From Monoplex corrugatus (lineage: Eukaryota > Mollusca > Gastropoda > Littorinimorpha > Ranellidae): 64,000 bases of DNA. The position numbers were made by a program, and so were the translations under genes. Location: positions 40,534,483 through 40,598,482 of the forward strand of contig CM060306.1 of NCBI GenBank assembly GCA_030674185.1. Reading direction: 5' to 3'. The notes beneath the pieces were generated by a model, which worked only from the letters and a program-made list of their open reading frames with translations, made no database searches and was not told the DNA's origin. Shown piece after piece: positions 11,881-23,530 of this stretch. Each line of letters begins with the position of its first letter. Position 1 is the stretch's first letter.

Positions 11881-12514
11881 TCGTTTGTCCAGTGATGATG
11901 ATTGCAGCGTAGAGTACATTGGAAGACGAAATCACAATGTTTATCATTCTTTTTGGATGTCTGTGGAGATAAACAGAGAGAGGGGGGGGGGGAGGTATGA
12001 TGTTTGCAGTAAGCAGTTTTTATGTATTATGAAAACTCACAATGCTCATGAAAGAATGTGGTCTACTTCAAGCACTACATAATTATGCAAAGGAAGATCT
12101 GCAGCAGCTCAGCATGCATGCACAGAACTAATCAGCTGTTCATGCTATTAAATACGAACAATAGAGTAAAGTCAGACCATACAAATTGAAGGATAGTTGG
12201 CAAAGTCCTAAGGCACACAACCACTGAGGTGGCAAGTAACACAACCACTGAGATGGAGAAGAGCTGGCAGGTATGTAAGCTGGCGGCTGAGCAGGCTGCC
12301 CAATAAAGAGTCGAAGGCCCAGAGTAAAGCGAGGGAGGGCACTTTCATTCTCTCTCGGTTCGGTAGCTGGGCTGGACCTGGTTGGTGAACATTGTGTGGT
12401 AATGCCCCCCAGGCTTTGTAATCCCCCTCACCGTGCCATTCGGTTTGTAAACAAGGTAAATGATGACGTGGTCCAGTGGGCCTTGTGATACTTCTGTACT
12501 TTCTTCTCTGAAAA

Positions 12515-14390
12515 GATTTTAAAGATAAGGCAAGATCTGGATCATTTTCCTACAGATATTTCCCACAAGCCATTTCATGGTTCTCTCCTGACTCAGTTTG
12601 AGGCAGTTTCTCCTGAACAAATCAGAAAACTCCTAGAGCAGTCCCAAATAAAACCTGTTCTCTGGATCCCATACCAACAGAATTTGTCAAACTATGCAAA
12701 AATGATCTTCTCCACTTCATCACCAGTATCATCAATCAGTCTTCTCACTGGTAAGGTTGACAATTCTCTCAAGCATGCTATTGTTATTCCTCTTCTCAAA
12801 AAGAGTAATCTTGATCCAAATTCTCTCCAAAACTACTGACCAGTTTCCAACCTTCTATTTATATCAAAACTGTTGGAAAAGGTTGTTTTGTCACAGCGTC
12901 TAAAGCATCTGAATGAAAATGGTCTGCTGGAGACAAACCATTGGCTTACCGCATGTATCACAGTACTAAAACTGCTTTGCTTGCTATAACTGACTTACCC
13001 TTGACTAACATGGATCCCAATTTCGTTTCCATTGCTGGCTTTTTGGACCTGTCTTCTGCTTTTGATACTATTGGTCATGACATTCTTCTTGAACGTCTTT
13101 CTACTTCCTTTGGTATCAGATCAAATACTGTCCAGTGGTTCAAGTCATACCTTAGTGGACGTACACAATCTATTACTGTTCAAGGTCTTAACTCATAGCC
13201 ATCTCCCTTACTTTTTGGTGTTCCACAGGGATCTGTTTTAGGTCCCATTCTTTTCAATCTGTACACTCAGTCACTCTCCTACATCATTCAGAAACATCAC
13301 TTTGACTATCACAAATTTGCTGATGATACAGAACTACAGACAGCTGTAGTCCCTTCTAATTTCCAGTACATTTCTCAGCAAACTGTGAATCTGTGAAATA
13401 AAATCATGGATGAGCAAAAACAGACTTAAGTTTAATAAGACTGAACTTCTTGCCATCGGTGACCATGTTCGTCTTTCTGAGATAAGGCCTGATCCTCTAA
13501 CTCTCTCTTCTGAATCGGTGCCTTTTCAATCCTCAGCAAAGTACTTGGGTGTCCATCTTGATGAGACACCATCTTTGGACAGCCACATTTCATCTGCCTG
13601 CCCGTCAGCTTTTTATCATCTCAGAAGAATCAGTGCAATTCGATCATATCTTTCTACAAACGACACAGCACGACTTGTGTCCTTTATACTGTCAAAGACT
13701 GGACTATTGTAATGCAATTCTTGCAGGTCTCCCATCCTTTCTTATTAAGCGCCTTCAGGGGGGGTACAAAATAGTGCAGCTAGGCTGGTATTCAGAAAGC
13801 GAAAGACCACCTCAGCAACCAACCTATTGAAGCAGCTCCACTGGCTCCCCGTGGAAGCAAGAGTAGAATATAAACTAGCTACTCTGGCTTATCGGCATTT
13901 TGATGGTACCTTGTCTAACCACTTCTCTTCTGTGCTTAAAACATACAGGCCTGAACGCAGTCTCAGGTCAAGCAACCAGAAGCTTCTGGCAAAATCAAAA
14001 TACAAAACCACAGGACACCGAGTCTTCTGTTGCCAGGCCCCACTTGTCTGGAACGATCTGCCTTTTTCTCTCCGCCGTTCATCATCTCTCTCTTTTTTCA
14101 AGGCGGGCCTCAAAAGTCATCTTTTTGATAAATACTACCAGTAATGAAACATGATTTTTTATCTTTCTGATTCAGTTATGTGTATATTAAGTACTTGTTT
14201 GCAACAGTTGTGCTAGTGTGTGTGTTGGGGGGGGGGACTAGGAGTGGTTGTTAATATAATTGACTACTAGGCATAGAGCTGATTGGGAAAAATAAACTAA
14301 TTAATGTAAAGCGTAGTGGGTCTTTACCTGTGTGTAGGAGAATAGCGCTATATAAAAGTGGTTTATTATTGTTATTTTTATCATTGCTGC
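12515..14390 (+). pseudogene. CR1-like non-LTR retrotransposon remnant
   Basis: A 5'-truncated, frame-broken reverse transcriptase. Visible in order are: the region before the RT fingers; LDLSSAFDTIGHDIL with the first catalytic Asp motif (near 13050-13085); GVPQGSVLGPILFNLY (near 13215-13265); KFADDTELQ, the FADD catalytic box (near 13315); the thumb with AKYLGVHLDE; and a C-terminal part with LHWLPVEARVEYKLATLAYR and PLVWNDLPFSLR (to 14144). Frameshifts and stops near 12837, 13196 and 13396 make it inactive. The 3' UTR ends at GCGCTATATAAAAGTGG followed by a TTATTG-rich tail near 14390, typical of CR1/L2-type LINEs. The endonuclease domain is missing. Confidence 0.88.
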
Positions 14391-14616
14391 GCATGGACAG
14401 CCCTCCTTTGCTTGGTGAAGCTGGGAGGTGATTGTCCAAACAGTGGGAGGCATTGATTCCATCCGTCATCCTCAGGTGCTTCTTGTTAACTCCACAGAGA
14501 CATATATAGTCTTAGATACTCAAGAGTCACTTGAAGGAGACGTTTATGAAAATGCTGTGAGTGCCCAGAAGACTGCAGTTTGATAAACGTTACAATATTT
14601 GAGTCAGTGTTTCGTA

Positions 14617-14640
14617 TCGGGGGGGGGGGGGGGGGGGGGG
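14617..14640 (+). repeat. Poly-G run
   Basis: More than 20 consecutive G residues. It may be hard to sequence and its length is uncertain. Confidence 0.9.
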
Positions 14641-14977
14641 TAATTTTCTTGTCAGTGTTACCAGTCAGTATGCTTGCACTGTTTCATGACTGCCGGACGT
14701 GTCTTCTTCTTTTCAGTACTGTTAATACCTCAATTGGTTAAACATGTCCGGGCCGCCTTTGTTTCAGCCGTTACACTGACGTAGTTCTCTTGTATACACA
14801 CATGTAATTTACATAAGGTGTTACTGGGTGGCAAACGGCGAAGGAATAATTCGGTTGTTTACTGTTACTGAATCTAGGATTGTGGTTTTTTGTTGTTTTG
14901 TTTCTTGGTGTTTTCTTTTTTTTTCAGTTAAGGTCGTTTATGTATTGACTACTTTCCTTATCAACACAGGAAAAAGA

Positions 14978-15300
14978 GTGTAGCGGCTTAGTGGATAATG
15001 CAGCGGTCTACGACGTGGGAAACCACGATTCAATTCCTGGTAGATCAGGGACTTTTTTCACACCTCCCACCTCCACTAGACTTTGAGTGGTGGTTTAGGT
15101 TCTAGTCTTTTGGACGATAAAGCGCGTCCCGCCCGTATGCAGCATGCACTTAGTGCACGTAAAGATCCCATAGCAACAAAAGAGTTGTCCCTGGCAAATA
15201 AATGGCGCTTTACTATGGCGATATGAGTTGCCCAAGGAGAGCAGCCCACGTTTCACGCGGAAAAAATCCGCTGTGACAAAAACGAATATTTTCCAACTCA
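14978..15300 (+). mobile_element. tRNA-derived SINE, family A
   Basis: The head has an A-box-like segment (TAGCGGCTTAGTGG near 14981) and a B-box-like segment (GATTCAATTCC near 15028), as in an RNA polymerase III promoter. The body includes GCATGCACTTAGTGCACGTAA and AAAGAGTTGTCCCTGGCAA, which I recall as a conserved central domain of widespread molluscan SINEs. The family name is not certain. It carries no coding capacity and depends on a LINE for movement. The 3' end is near 15300. Confidence 0.72.
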
Positions 15301-15784
15301 AGAGAAGACAATCGGGCTACACAACTAACACCCAGAAGTACTTGCTCATCAGATGACTCTCACCAAAGCTTCTTTAAGCCTCTGATGGTGTACCAGATCC
15401 TCTTCCCCTGTCCATTTTTATGTCTGTTCTAGATGACATGACCTTGCCAAACGCAGGTCCTCCCCCTCTTGGCTGTGAAAAAACTGCCAGCCTTAAGGGA
15501 CTCCACTGCGTAGAAACAATTGGTTCGCTAACTCGCGTTTATGTTTGGTGGGTTTGGGCCATTTATCATTCGTGGTGTCGGGGGAGTCTCGGGGGTGCCA
15601 ACAAGCCAGGAAAGAGCTGCGGACTCGGGTAATGTGATCTCACGGCCCGGGACCGGCGGTCGGCGACTCGGGAACCTTTGGGACCACATGGAGGCGTGTT
15701 TTTGGCGTCGAGGTGTAATTTGATGTTTATTGATGAAATTTGAGTTCTTCGCACAGAGAGTTGAAAGTGTCAGGCAGGATAACA

Positions 15785-15893
<109 letters not shown>

Positions 15894-17209
15894 TTTTATC
15901 TCCCGAAGTTCATTAACTACAAGAGAAAAAGAGTACAGTCGTTACAACAGACCAGTTTGACGGGAAACAGGGTTGATAGAAGATCTTGTTTCCCCGTTTA
16001 TTTGTGACTTGTTGTTTCTTGCCATAATCGTCATTTCTGCTTTTTTTTTTGTTTGTTTGTTTGTTTTGTTTTGTTTTTATCTCGTGCCAAGGCCTGAATG
16101 TCGAGATTCTGGGGCCACGCCTTCTGATTGTATTGCGTTGCCCTGACTTTGGTTTTCTTTGCGTTATTCGTGGATGTCAGCCAACTGTGCTACGTGCGAT
16201 TTTACTTCATGGTGATACATCAGTATGTATGCTGTTGTCGCATAATGGTTCGAGTTCGCGGTTCGAGACAAGATAAAAACCTGTACCCGTGGTTGCTGGA
16301 GCATCATATATCTGACCTTTCTTTAAGCATTAATTTTATTCAAAAGATAAATGTATGGTGTTGTCCATCGTTCTGCTTTCTTCAATGATCCTGTTAATGT
16401 GAGACAGTCTTTTTTTTTTTTTTAACATTTTGGCATTCACTTCTTGCCATTTTGTGCAGCTTTGTCGTGTTCAATAAAAGCTGTATCCAAATAATAAACT
16501 TACATCAGTTCTTCATTATATGAATCTTTACACACGCGAGATTACAGTGCTGCCAGTCGCCGTGGTCCAAATCCCATCCGTCCTGTCAAAATCATTGTGG
16601 GATTTTTCGACCCTAACTGGTTTCCACCCAGATGTGCTATGGGATGATTGGGATGACACAGTCGAGACTCATCAACTTTACGGGTGTTGCTCAACTTTCC
16701 TGACCACACCGCAGGTATTTGTGTTTCTCGGACTTGGTTGATTCCAGAGTATATTGTTGTAGTTGGCGTATAGTACATCCCTGTCACGCAGTCTCAATGG
16801 CATGATGGTTATCATCCACATTATCATTGTCATCGTCATAGTATTGTGAGCAATTCTGTGTCCCTTAATCTGACGAAGGAAATGGAACATAAAACAACTA
16901 CAATGCTGACTGTCCACTGCCAAAACCTTGATCGCAAAAGTCAGAGCTTTTAATGGCCACGGTCCTTGTCAACGTCACAGTGTTCTCAGATCTTGACCTT
17001 AACTGCCGGAGGGAAAAAAAAGCTGACATGTATTTTCACCTTCTATCGGGTCAATTGTCGGATCCTCTTAATGTCCTGTATTCATCTCCTCTCGTGATTT
17101 GGGGCTCTTTCGTATCCATCAGTTCGTTTGGCTCAACAGTAAAGCGTTTACATGTATGACATCATTTTTTTTAAATCATGGCAGAACTGTATTTCAAAAG
17201 ACAGAGGGA

Positions 17210-17520
17210 CGGGCGTGGTAGTCAAGTGGATGAACTTCGGATATCCGGTCGGAAGGTCATGGGTTCGATCCGCCTAGACATCTCTGCCTGGTGGGTAAAG
17301 GGTGGAGATTTTTTATGATCTCCAAGATCAACATGTGTGCAGACCTGCTAGTACTTCAATCCCAATCATGTGTGTTTCTTCGCACCGAATATTAAATATG
17401 TACGTCAAAGAGCCTGTAAGTCATGTCACTGACTTGCTTATGGAAACGTAAAAACGCTCAATGTATGCGCCCACCGAAGGAGGAGCATGCAGAGTATGCA
17501 GCAACATACCACCTGCACAA
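17210..17520 (+). mobile_element. tRNA-derived SINE, family B, copy 1
   Basis: The head shows GTGGTAGTCAAGTGG (A-box-like, near 17215) and GGGTTCGATCC (B box, near 17261). The body contains GGTGGGTAAAGGGTGGAGA, GATCAACATGTGTGCAGACC and, near its end, CCCACCGAAGGAGGAGCATG. The same body, without the tRNA head, recurs at 28110-28320, which supports a dispersed family. Confidence 0.78.
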
Positions 17521-17570
17521 TGTGGGCAAACACAACGTGCACACACCAACTGGGAAACTATTGGAACGTT

Positions 17571-17690
17571 TGAAGAGAGAGACAGACAGACAGAGATAGA
17601 CATACAGAGACAGACAGACAGACAGAGAGAGAGGAGAGAGAGAGAGACAGAGAAAGAAAGAGAGAGAGAAAGAGAGAGAGAGAAAAGCAC
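17571..17690 (+). repeat. GA/CAGA-rich polypurine tract
   Basis: Mixed GA and CAGA repeat, purine-rich on the + strand, the reverse of all the pure CT tracts in the window. Confidence 0.9.
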
Positions 17691-17978
17691 TATGGATGGA
17701 TGTTAATAAAAAATTTAAAAAAGACAATAATATGTATCATACACTTTTATCAGGACAGATTGTACATTGCATATCGTACTTTTTCCATGTTATCTGACCT
17801 GCGCGCTCAAATGGACAAGAGAGAAAGTATGGAGTGAGACCGACGAGAACGATAAAGAGACAAACCGACATACGTAGACCTTGAAATAGAAGGTAGGAAA
17901 AAGACAGAAGAAAACAAAAGAATCGATTAAGCTTACATTACAACAAAATATACTGAAGCAGCTTAGAATTACATCCAG

Positions 17979-18065
<87 letters not shown>
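17979..18065 (+). repeat. (CT)n microsatellite
   Basis: Pure CT run of about 85 bp, directly followed by a tRNA-like segment and a LINE fragment. Confidence 0.95.
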
Positions 18066-18069
<4 letters not shown>

Positions 18070-18135
18070 GTACCGTTCACTCAGTTGGTTTGAGCGCTGT
18101 GGTGATAACTCAGAGGTCGTGGATTCGACCAGTTG
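18066..18135 (+). pseudogene. tRNA-like (Ile-like) fragment
   Basis: CTCAGTTGGTTTGAGCGC, then TGATAACTC, then AGGTCGTGGATTCGACC follow the order of D arm, anticodon loop (GAT-like) and T arm of an isoleucine-type tRNA. The 3' acceptor strand is absent, so this is a tRNA pseudogene or SINE head rather than a working tRNA gene. Confidence 0.5.
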
Positions 18136-18179
18136 GCGGGCCACCAATTTGGCGAGCTGGTTGGCTCTTTTGATAGAGT

Positions 18180-18765
18180 CATCATCATTTTGTGCCCTGC
18201 CACATGGCGTTGGCGCTCATGGCCCTCCATACGAATATATCTTTTGTCGCTGCAAGTACGTCTCCCACCCTTTCTGCATTCATCCACTCCTCAAGTCCGT
18301 CCAATATTTTTTCCCTGGATCTATCTGGTGCTCTTTTCCCTCCAGCTTTCCTCTTGTGACTAGGTGCTCTAATTTCTCTTGCTCAGAATGTCCTATAAAT
18401 GTTGCTTTTCTTTACCTGATCTTCTTCATTAATGTTCTTTTTGTGTCTGCCTCTTTCAGGACTGTCTCGTTTGTTTTCTTTGCTGTCCATAGAACTCTTT
18501 AACATTCTTCTTAGAAACCTCATTTCAGTTGCCTTAGTCTTGTTCTGACTTTACGTGTTGACTGTCCACGCTTCACATCCGTACAACAGTATCCGTTCTA
18601 TATAACACTGAAGAACTCTCTTCCTGATGTTAATCGATAGACATTTGTTGGTAAGAACGCTGTTCATTTTCCTGAATCCTGTTTTAGATTGGCCGACTCT
18701 GCTGGCTATTTCTAATGTGCATAATGTGTAACTTGACCTTGACATCTCGAGTTCAGTCCCATCCC
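18180..18765 (-). pseudogene. LINE reverse transcriptase C-terminal fragment, copy 2
   Basis: The - strand reads KCLSINIRKRVLQCYIERIL then LLYGCEAWTVNT (RT thumb end, 18551-18745), then degraded equivalents of the WTAKKTNE and RKIRKRQ segments seen in copy 1. It has stops and frame breaks and no catalytic core. The 3' end again reads into GATGATG. Confidence 0.8.
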
Positions 18766-18784
18766 GCTACATTAAAACATGGAC

Positions 18785-18990
18785 TGTTCGCTCCCGGTCA
18801 TCAATGTTTCCATCATTCTGGCGGTGTCAGCTTAGTGGTTCATAGGTTTCTATCCTGCCTCTTCATTTCAAGACCTTGCAGCAGCGGATAGGGGTTCTCG
18901 CAGGTACGGGGAGTCTGCTAGATTATTACGGGCAAATTTCTGTGGAGCACATTGAAATTATCAAAAGCGACGAATCCCTGTTGAACAAAT
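18785..18990 (+). repeat. Dispersed repeat C, copy 1
   Basis: Shares TTTCCATCATTCTGG, GGTGTCAG, TTCATAGGT, CATTTCAAGACCTTG, GAGTCTGC.AGAT and GA.GAATCC in the same order with 22535-22745, same strand. No coding signal; family not recognised. Confidence 0.7.
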
Positions 18991-19739
18991 TCCAAACAAA
19001 TCCAGACTCCGTAAACAAAGACAAATGTATGCTTTGACCCATACACTAGGTTATACACGCTCAAATCATACAACCATACATTGTTCTTGCTGCGTCGGAA
19101 AATATTCCAAATTCGGACAAAAATATATCCGTAAACAGCCGAGGCGCTCAATCGCCTACACGTGCGCGCGCACATACACGCACGCACGTACACGAGAGCA
19201 CGCGCGCACACGCACGCACATCTCAGATCGACATGTCCATCTTTTTTTCTTCTGTTCGACTGTAAAAGGGACATTCCAGAGGAGAGAGGGGGATCCTTAA
19301 TATACATACATCTTTTGACTGGAGATTAAGAACACTTTACACGAGGTCACGCTGGAAGCAGCAGTCGGAACAGCATCACAATGAAACAAGCACGGCACGC
19401 CGTCTCTCTACCCGCCTTCAAGTAACCGAGTTCATGTAGCATCACAAATGTCATGTCCATTATCTTGATTAACCGGCTGGTCAGTTGCATTCGGAAGCTG
19501 GCAGCTGCGAGTTTCTGGAAGACGCTGTATTGGAAAAACAAACTACTAGCGAAAGTTAGTGCATTGAGCTATTCAGTCTGATAAGTGTTCATATGATTTA
19601 GTACACTGTGACAAGAGGGACAAGACCGTCTCAAGTTCTCCCTTTTCGACAATACTATACACGGTTTAAGTTACTTGATACTGAAAATGATTCGTGCTCA
19701 TCCGTTTTCCAGCACTGTTATACAGTTATTTCTGACGAT

Positions 19740-20525
19740 GACAGATGTAGATCAGTCTTTCAGTCAAATGATGTTAAATCAGTCTTTGAGTCAAATAGTA
19801 AACCAGTCTGTCTGTCAAATGGTGAACCAGCCTTTCAGTCAAACAGTGGACGTCTTTCAGTCAAACAGTGAACAAATCTTTCAATCAAACAGTGAACAAG
19901 TCTTTCAATCAAACAGTGAACAAGTCTTTCAGTCAAATGGTGAACCAGCCTTTCAGTCAAATGGTGAACAAGTCTTTCAGACAAATGGTAAACCAGCCTT
20001 TCAGTCAAATGGTGAACAAGTCTTTCAGTCAAATGGTGAACAAGTCTTTCAGTCAAACAGTGAACCAGCCTTTCAGTCAAATGGTAAACCAGCCTTTCAG
20101 TCAAATGGTGAACAAGTCTTTCAGTCAAACAGTGTACAAGTCTTTCAGTCAAACTGAACAAGTCTTTCAGTCAAATGGTGAACAAGTCTTTCAGTCAAAC
20201 AGTGTACAAGTCTTTCAGTCAAATGGTGAACAAGTCTTTCAGTCAAATGGTGAACCAGTCTTTCAGTCAAACAGTGCACAAGTCTTTCAGTCAAATGGTG
20301 AACCAGTCTTTCAGTCAAACAGTGCACGTCTTTCAGTCAAATGGTGAACCAGTCTTTCAGTCAAATGGTGAACCAGTCTTTCTGTCAAACGATGTACCAG
20401 TCTTTCGGTCAAATGGTAAACAAGTCTTTCAGCCAAATGGTAAACCAGTCTTTCAGTCAGATGATAAACAAGTCTTTCAGTCAAAGAGTGAACCAGTGTT
20501 TCAATCAAATGATGAACAAGTCCAA
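19740..20525 (+). repeat. 24-bp minisatellite, about 32 copies
   Basis: The period is CAAGTCTTTCAGTCAAATGGTGAA with variants (AACAGT for AATGGT, CCAGTC/CCAGCC for CAAGTC). Because 24 is a multiple of 3 and the monomer has few stops, long open frames occur in several frames and on both strands, for example an 8-residue QVFQSNGE repeat. Single-base indels switch frame (near 20155), so it is more likely a non-coding minisatellite than a protein repeat. Confidence 0.93.
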
Positions 20526-21047
20526 TGAAATGAAGACCGACTGCAAGTAGAGACTTGCCCATTGTAATTTGAACGTTACCATCAGTTGCTATCGAGTTGA
20601 ATATACGATCCGATTTTTATAAAGATTAATCCATAAACAGACTGGAAATAATAGGCTTGGTTGTCTGCCACACCCAGTCGACCTTACACATTGTCCCATG
20701 TCCAACAATACACCAAACAAAATACTGAAACATTAAAAATGGAGAGAGAGAAAAGACATTAAACAAAAGAGAGCGAAAATATTCATAAAATACCTGTCTG
20801 ATCATTGTCTTTAATCGAGATCAAAGATTTCAATAAAATAAGTTCACATACAAGTACTGAATGAATCATGGCTTATATTCACAGTTCTAACCTTTTTGTC
20901 AGCAATAATCATCATAATCGTACACTGATATTTTTGTAACTTGGTAGTGTGTCTGTTGGAGCATATAAACGACTCACTTTTGGCACGACTGTTTAATAAC
21001 CTTCTGACACATTTCTGACCACATAGAGAAATACATGAATGAATACT

Positions 21048-21147
<100 letters not shown>

Positions 21148-22534
21148 CCCCGGCACGCCGATTTGGATGGATCTCGAAACTTTGGATAGTGGACATAAAA
21201 TCTTGACAAGGGTGGACCATTAGAGTTGAAGTGGACAAGTTGGGGACGACAGAAGCATCGGAAGTGGTCGTAATGAAACTGCAGTTGGACACACAAGAAA
21301 AAGCATGATTGGAAAAAGAAAACGTGATGGAAAAGAAATCATCTGTTTCCGGGTCAAGTTTTAACCAAGCCGAATAGCGTTTTTCGAGTGGTTAATCGTT
21401 TCTTGAAGAGCAATTTTCTCATCGATGTCTAAGTTGCTGTGATAAACTAGGTCCTATCTTTCTCTTTTGCCAAAGTTGTTCGGGCTTTACGGAGTGAGAG
21501 ATCTTTTCTTCCTGTTTGGTGATAGACTGCGGTCTTATGTCTCCTTTTCCTTTTAAGTGGTTAGAACGCCCTAGGGTGAGACGAAAGACCTTTTCTAATA
21601 GATTTAAGACATTTTCGAAGTTTCTTGCCAGAATGGTAAATCACAAGAAGGAACGAAGAAGGTAAATATCCCATTCCGGTATGAAACTATCGACTTTCTA
21701 TTTGTCTTGAGGTGATGGCGAAGCACACTGGATATGTAAACAGGAATAAGCTATCATCAGAGGCAAGGGAGGCAACTGAATACACCAGATATCCCGCCAT
21801 CTAAGAACTTTGTATCGGTCTCATCAAAGCCAAATGTAGGTTTAATTGAAAGTTATGTCATTATTGAGTTTGTCTCCCTTGAAACATTAAGTCTTATTGT
21901 AAATTCTATTTGTGTGGAAAATCTGTTATTCCTGTTTTGTGTCTGTAAGCATTTCGTTCTTTGATTACTCTTTACCCCTGTGTGATATATTTTATGTGGG
22001 GTTATTTGTTCTTCATGTAGGATACAGGGTGTTGTTCCGTCTCTATTCTATAGATGCTGCACTTTCAAACAAGGAATCATCATTATCGTCATGAAGATGG
22101 TATAATCATAATGATAATGATGATAATAATAGTAAAGATGATAACCGCATAGCTTTTAAGCTTTCTCGAAATAAAAACCTTGTAGTCATACCATCCCATG
22201 AACGTTTCTTTTCATCTACAGATGATATGGAAGGGTCTATATTTGTTTGTGTCTGTTTGCCTTTCTCTTTTGTTGTTGTTCCACGTCCTTTCTTTCTTTC
22301 CTTCCTTCCTATTTTTACCAGATGCATGTCACAACGGATTTACCGTGTGAAACGGGAAGACTGTGTCGCAACAGTGCAGCGCCACCCTTTTTTTTCCATG
22401 TGTTTTTATGTACCAATGAAATGCGAAAGGGATCTATCCATCATTCTTGGGCTGGTTGGTTCTTTTGAATGAGCCGTGGTATCAAGATCTGATATCTCGA
22501 ATAAAATCCCAACCTGCCGCGTTTGTTGCCCATC

Positions 22535-22745
22535 TTCATGTTTCCATCATTCTGGTGGTGTCAGTTTACTGTTCCATAGGTCCCTCTCCCCCTCCTTCCC
22601 CATTTCAAGACCTTGACAGTCCATAGGTTTTGCACAGGCTCAGTGAGTCTGCCAGATAATTGCTATCGGATTTGAGTGGACCGCATATGGAATTGTCCAG
22701 GTGTGATGAATCCTTCTTACACAAATTTCAAACTCGTTCTTGTGG
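22535..22745 (+). repeat. Dispersed repeat C, copy 2
   Basis: Second copy of the unclassified repeat at 18785-18990, about 160 bp upstream of ATRP exon 2. It starts at the same TTTCCATCATTCTGG point and ends at a similar AAATTC/AAATTTC region, suggesting an inserted element with fixed ends. Confidence 0.7.
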
Positions 22746-22905
22746 AAATGGGATCAGAAAGAGTACAAACAGAATGGCACCATTTTGACAAAGGCCTGTG
22801 TAATCGTTTGTTTCTGAATAAATAATGTTTTAGCTGTAGCATCAGTGCAGTATTGCTGGTGTAGCTGCTGTGATTTTAGTTGTGGTAATGTTGGTGTGCT
22901 TGCAG

Positions 22906-22996
22906 TGAACTGATGACGTGCCGGAACTGGCGCAGCTGGCGGCAGAAAATCCTTCTTTGACTGAGGCCTTGATAGAGAAATTTATTGACGTGGATG
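22906..22996 (+). CDS. ATRP precursor, coding exon 2
   Basis: Lies between a TGCAG acceptor and a perfect GTAAGT donor at 22997. The informative frame reads DDVPELAQLAAENPSL then TEALIEKFIDVDG, an acidic amphipathic segment, and leaves one base (G) for the next exon. Joined to exon 3 it completes an EF-hand loop; such a C-terminal segment is, to my recollection, a conserved part of lophotrochozoan ATRP precursors. Oddity: with the acceptor at 22905/22906, exon 1 (two bases over) reads AGT GAA and then runs out of frame, while the informative frame starts with an in-frame TGA at 22906. One missing base between about 22909 and 22912 would reconcile exons 1, 2 and 3. The options are an assembly error, a real disabling deletion, or an unseen exon or acceptor. 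Confidence 0.82.
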
Positions 22997-23001
22997 GTAA
23001 G

Positions 23002-23072
23002 TCTCTCTGTCTCTGCTCTGTCTCTGTCCTCTCTTCTCTCTCTCTCCTCTCTCTCTTCTTCTGTGTGTGTGT

Positions 23073-23132
<60 letters not shown>
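23002..23132 (+). repeat. CT-rich then (TG)n microsatellite
   Basis: Begins immediately after the exon 2 donor: a degenerate CT-rich run (23003-23060) and then about 70 bp of TG. Confidence 0.93.
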
Positions 23133-23134
<2 letters not shown>

Positions 23135-23494
23135 GATTTGTCTGTTTGTTTGTCTAGTATATGCAAAATGTACTTTTTTCCTAGCTGAAAGCAGACACTG
23201 AATAAGTAGATTTTAAAACTTAACTTCATGCGTCTGAGCTGCGAGACCCCGGGTGCCTTTTTCTTAAGCCAAAGAATCGTTTTGATGATACTGTCAAACT
23301 TAAGGATACAAAGGGCTTCTTGCAGGAAGGACAGGCATTGCGTGATAATACAAACACGGACAGCAATACATACAGATGAAGTAGCAAAGAATACAGGATA
23401 TGCTCTCCTGATTTCTTTCCTCCAGATGAGTCGTATGTAGAACTCCCGTCTATCACTCAATACAGCAAGAACAGAACTGCAATTGCCCTGGGCA

Positions 23495-23498
<4 letters not shown>

Positions 23499-23528
<30 letters not shown>
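23499..23528 (+). repeat. Poly-T run
   Basis: About 30 T residues. Could be the poly-A tail of a - strand retrotransposed sequence, but no body is recognisable beside it. Confidence 0.85.

Positions 23529-23530
<2 letters not shown>

Noticed and set aside
11885..12082. 65-codon open frame after the tandem array
   Set aside because: No signal peptide, domain or splice context; includes a poly-G slip-prone run.
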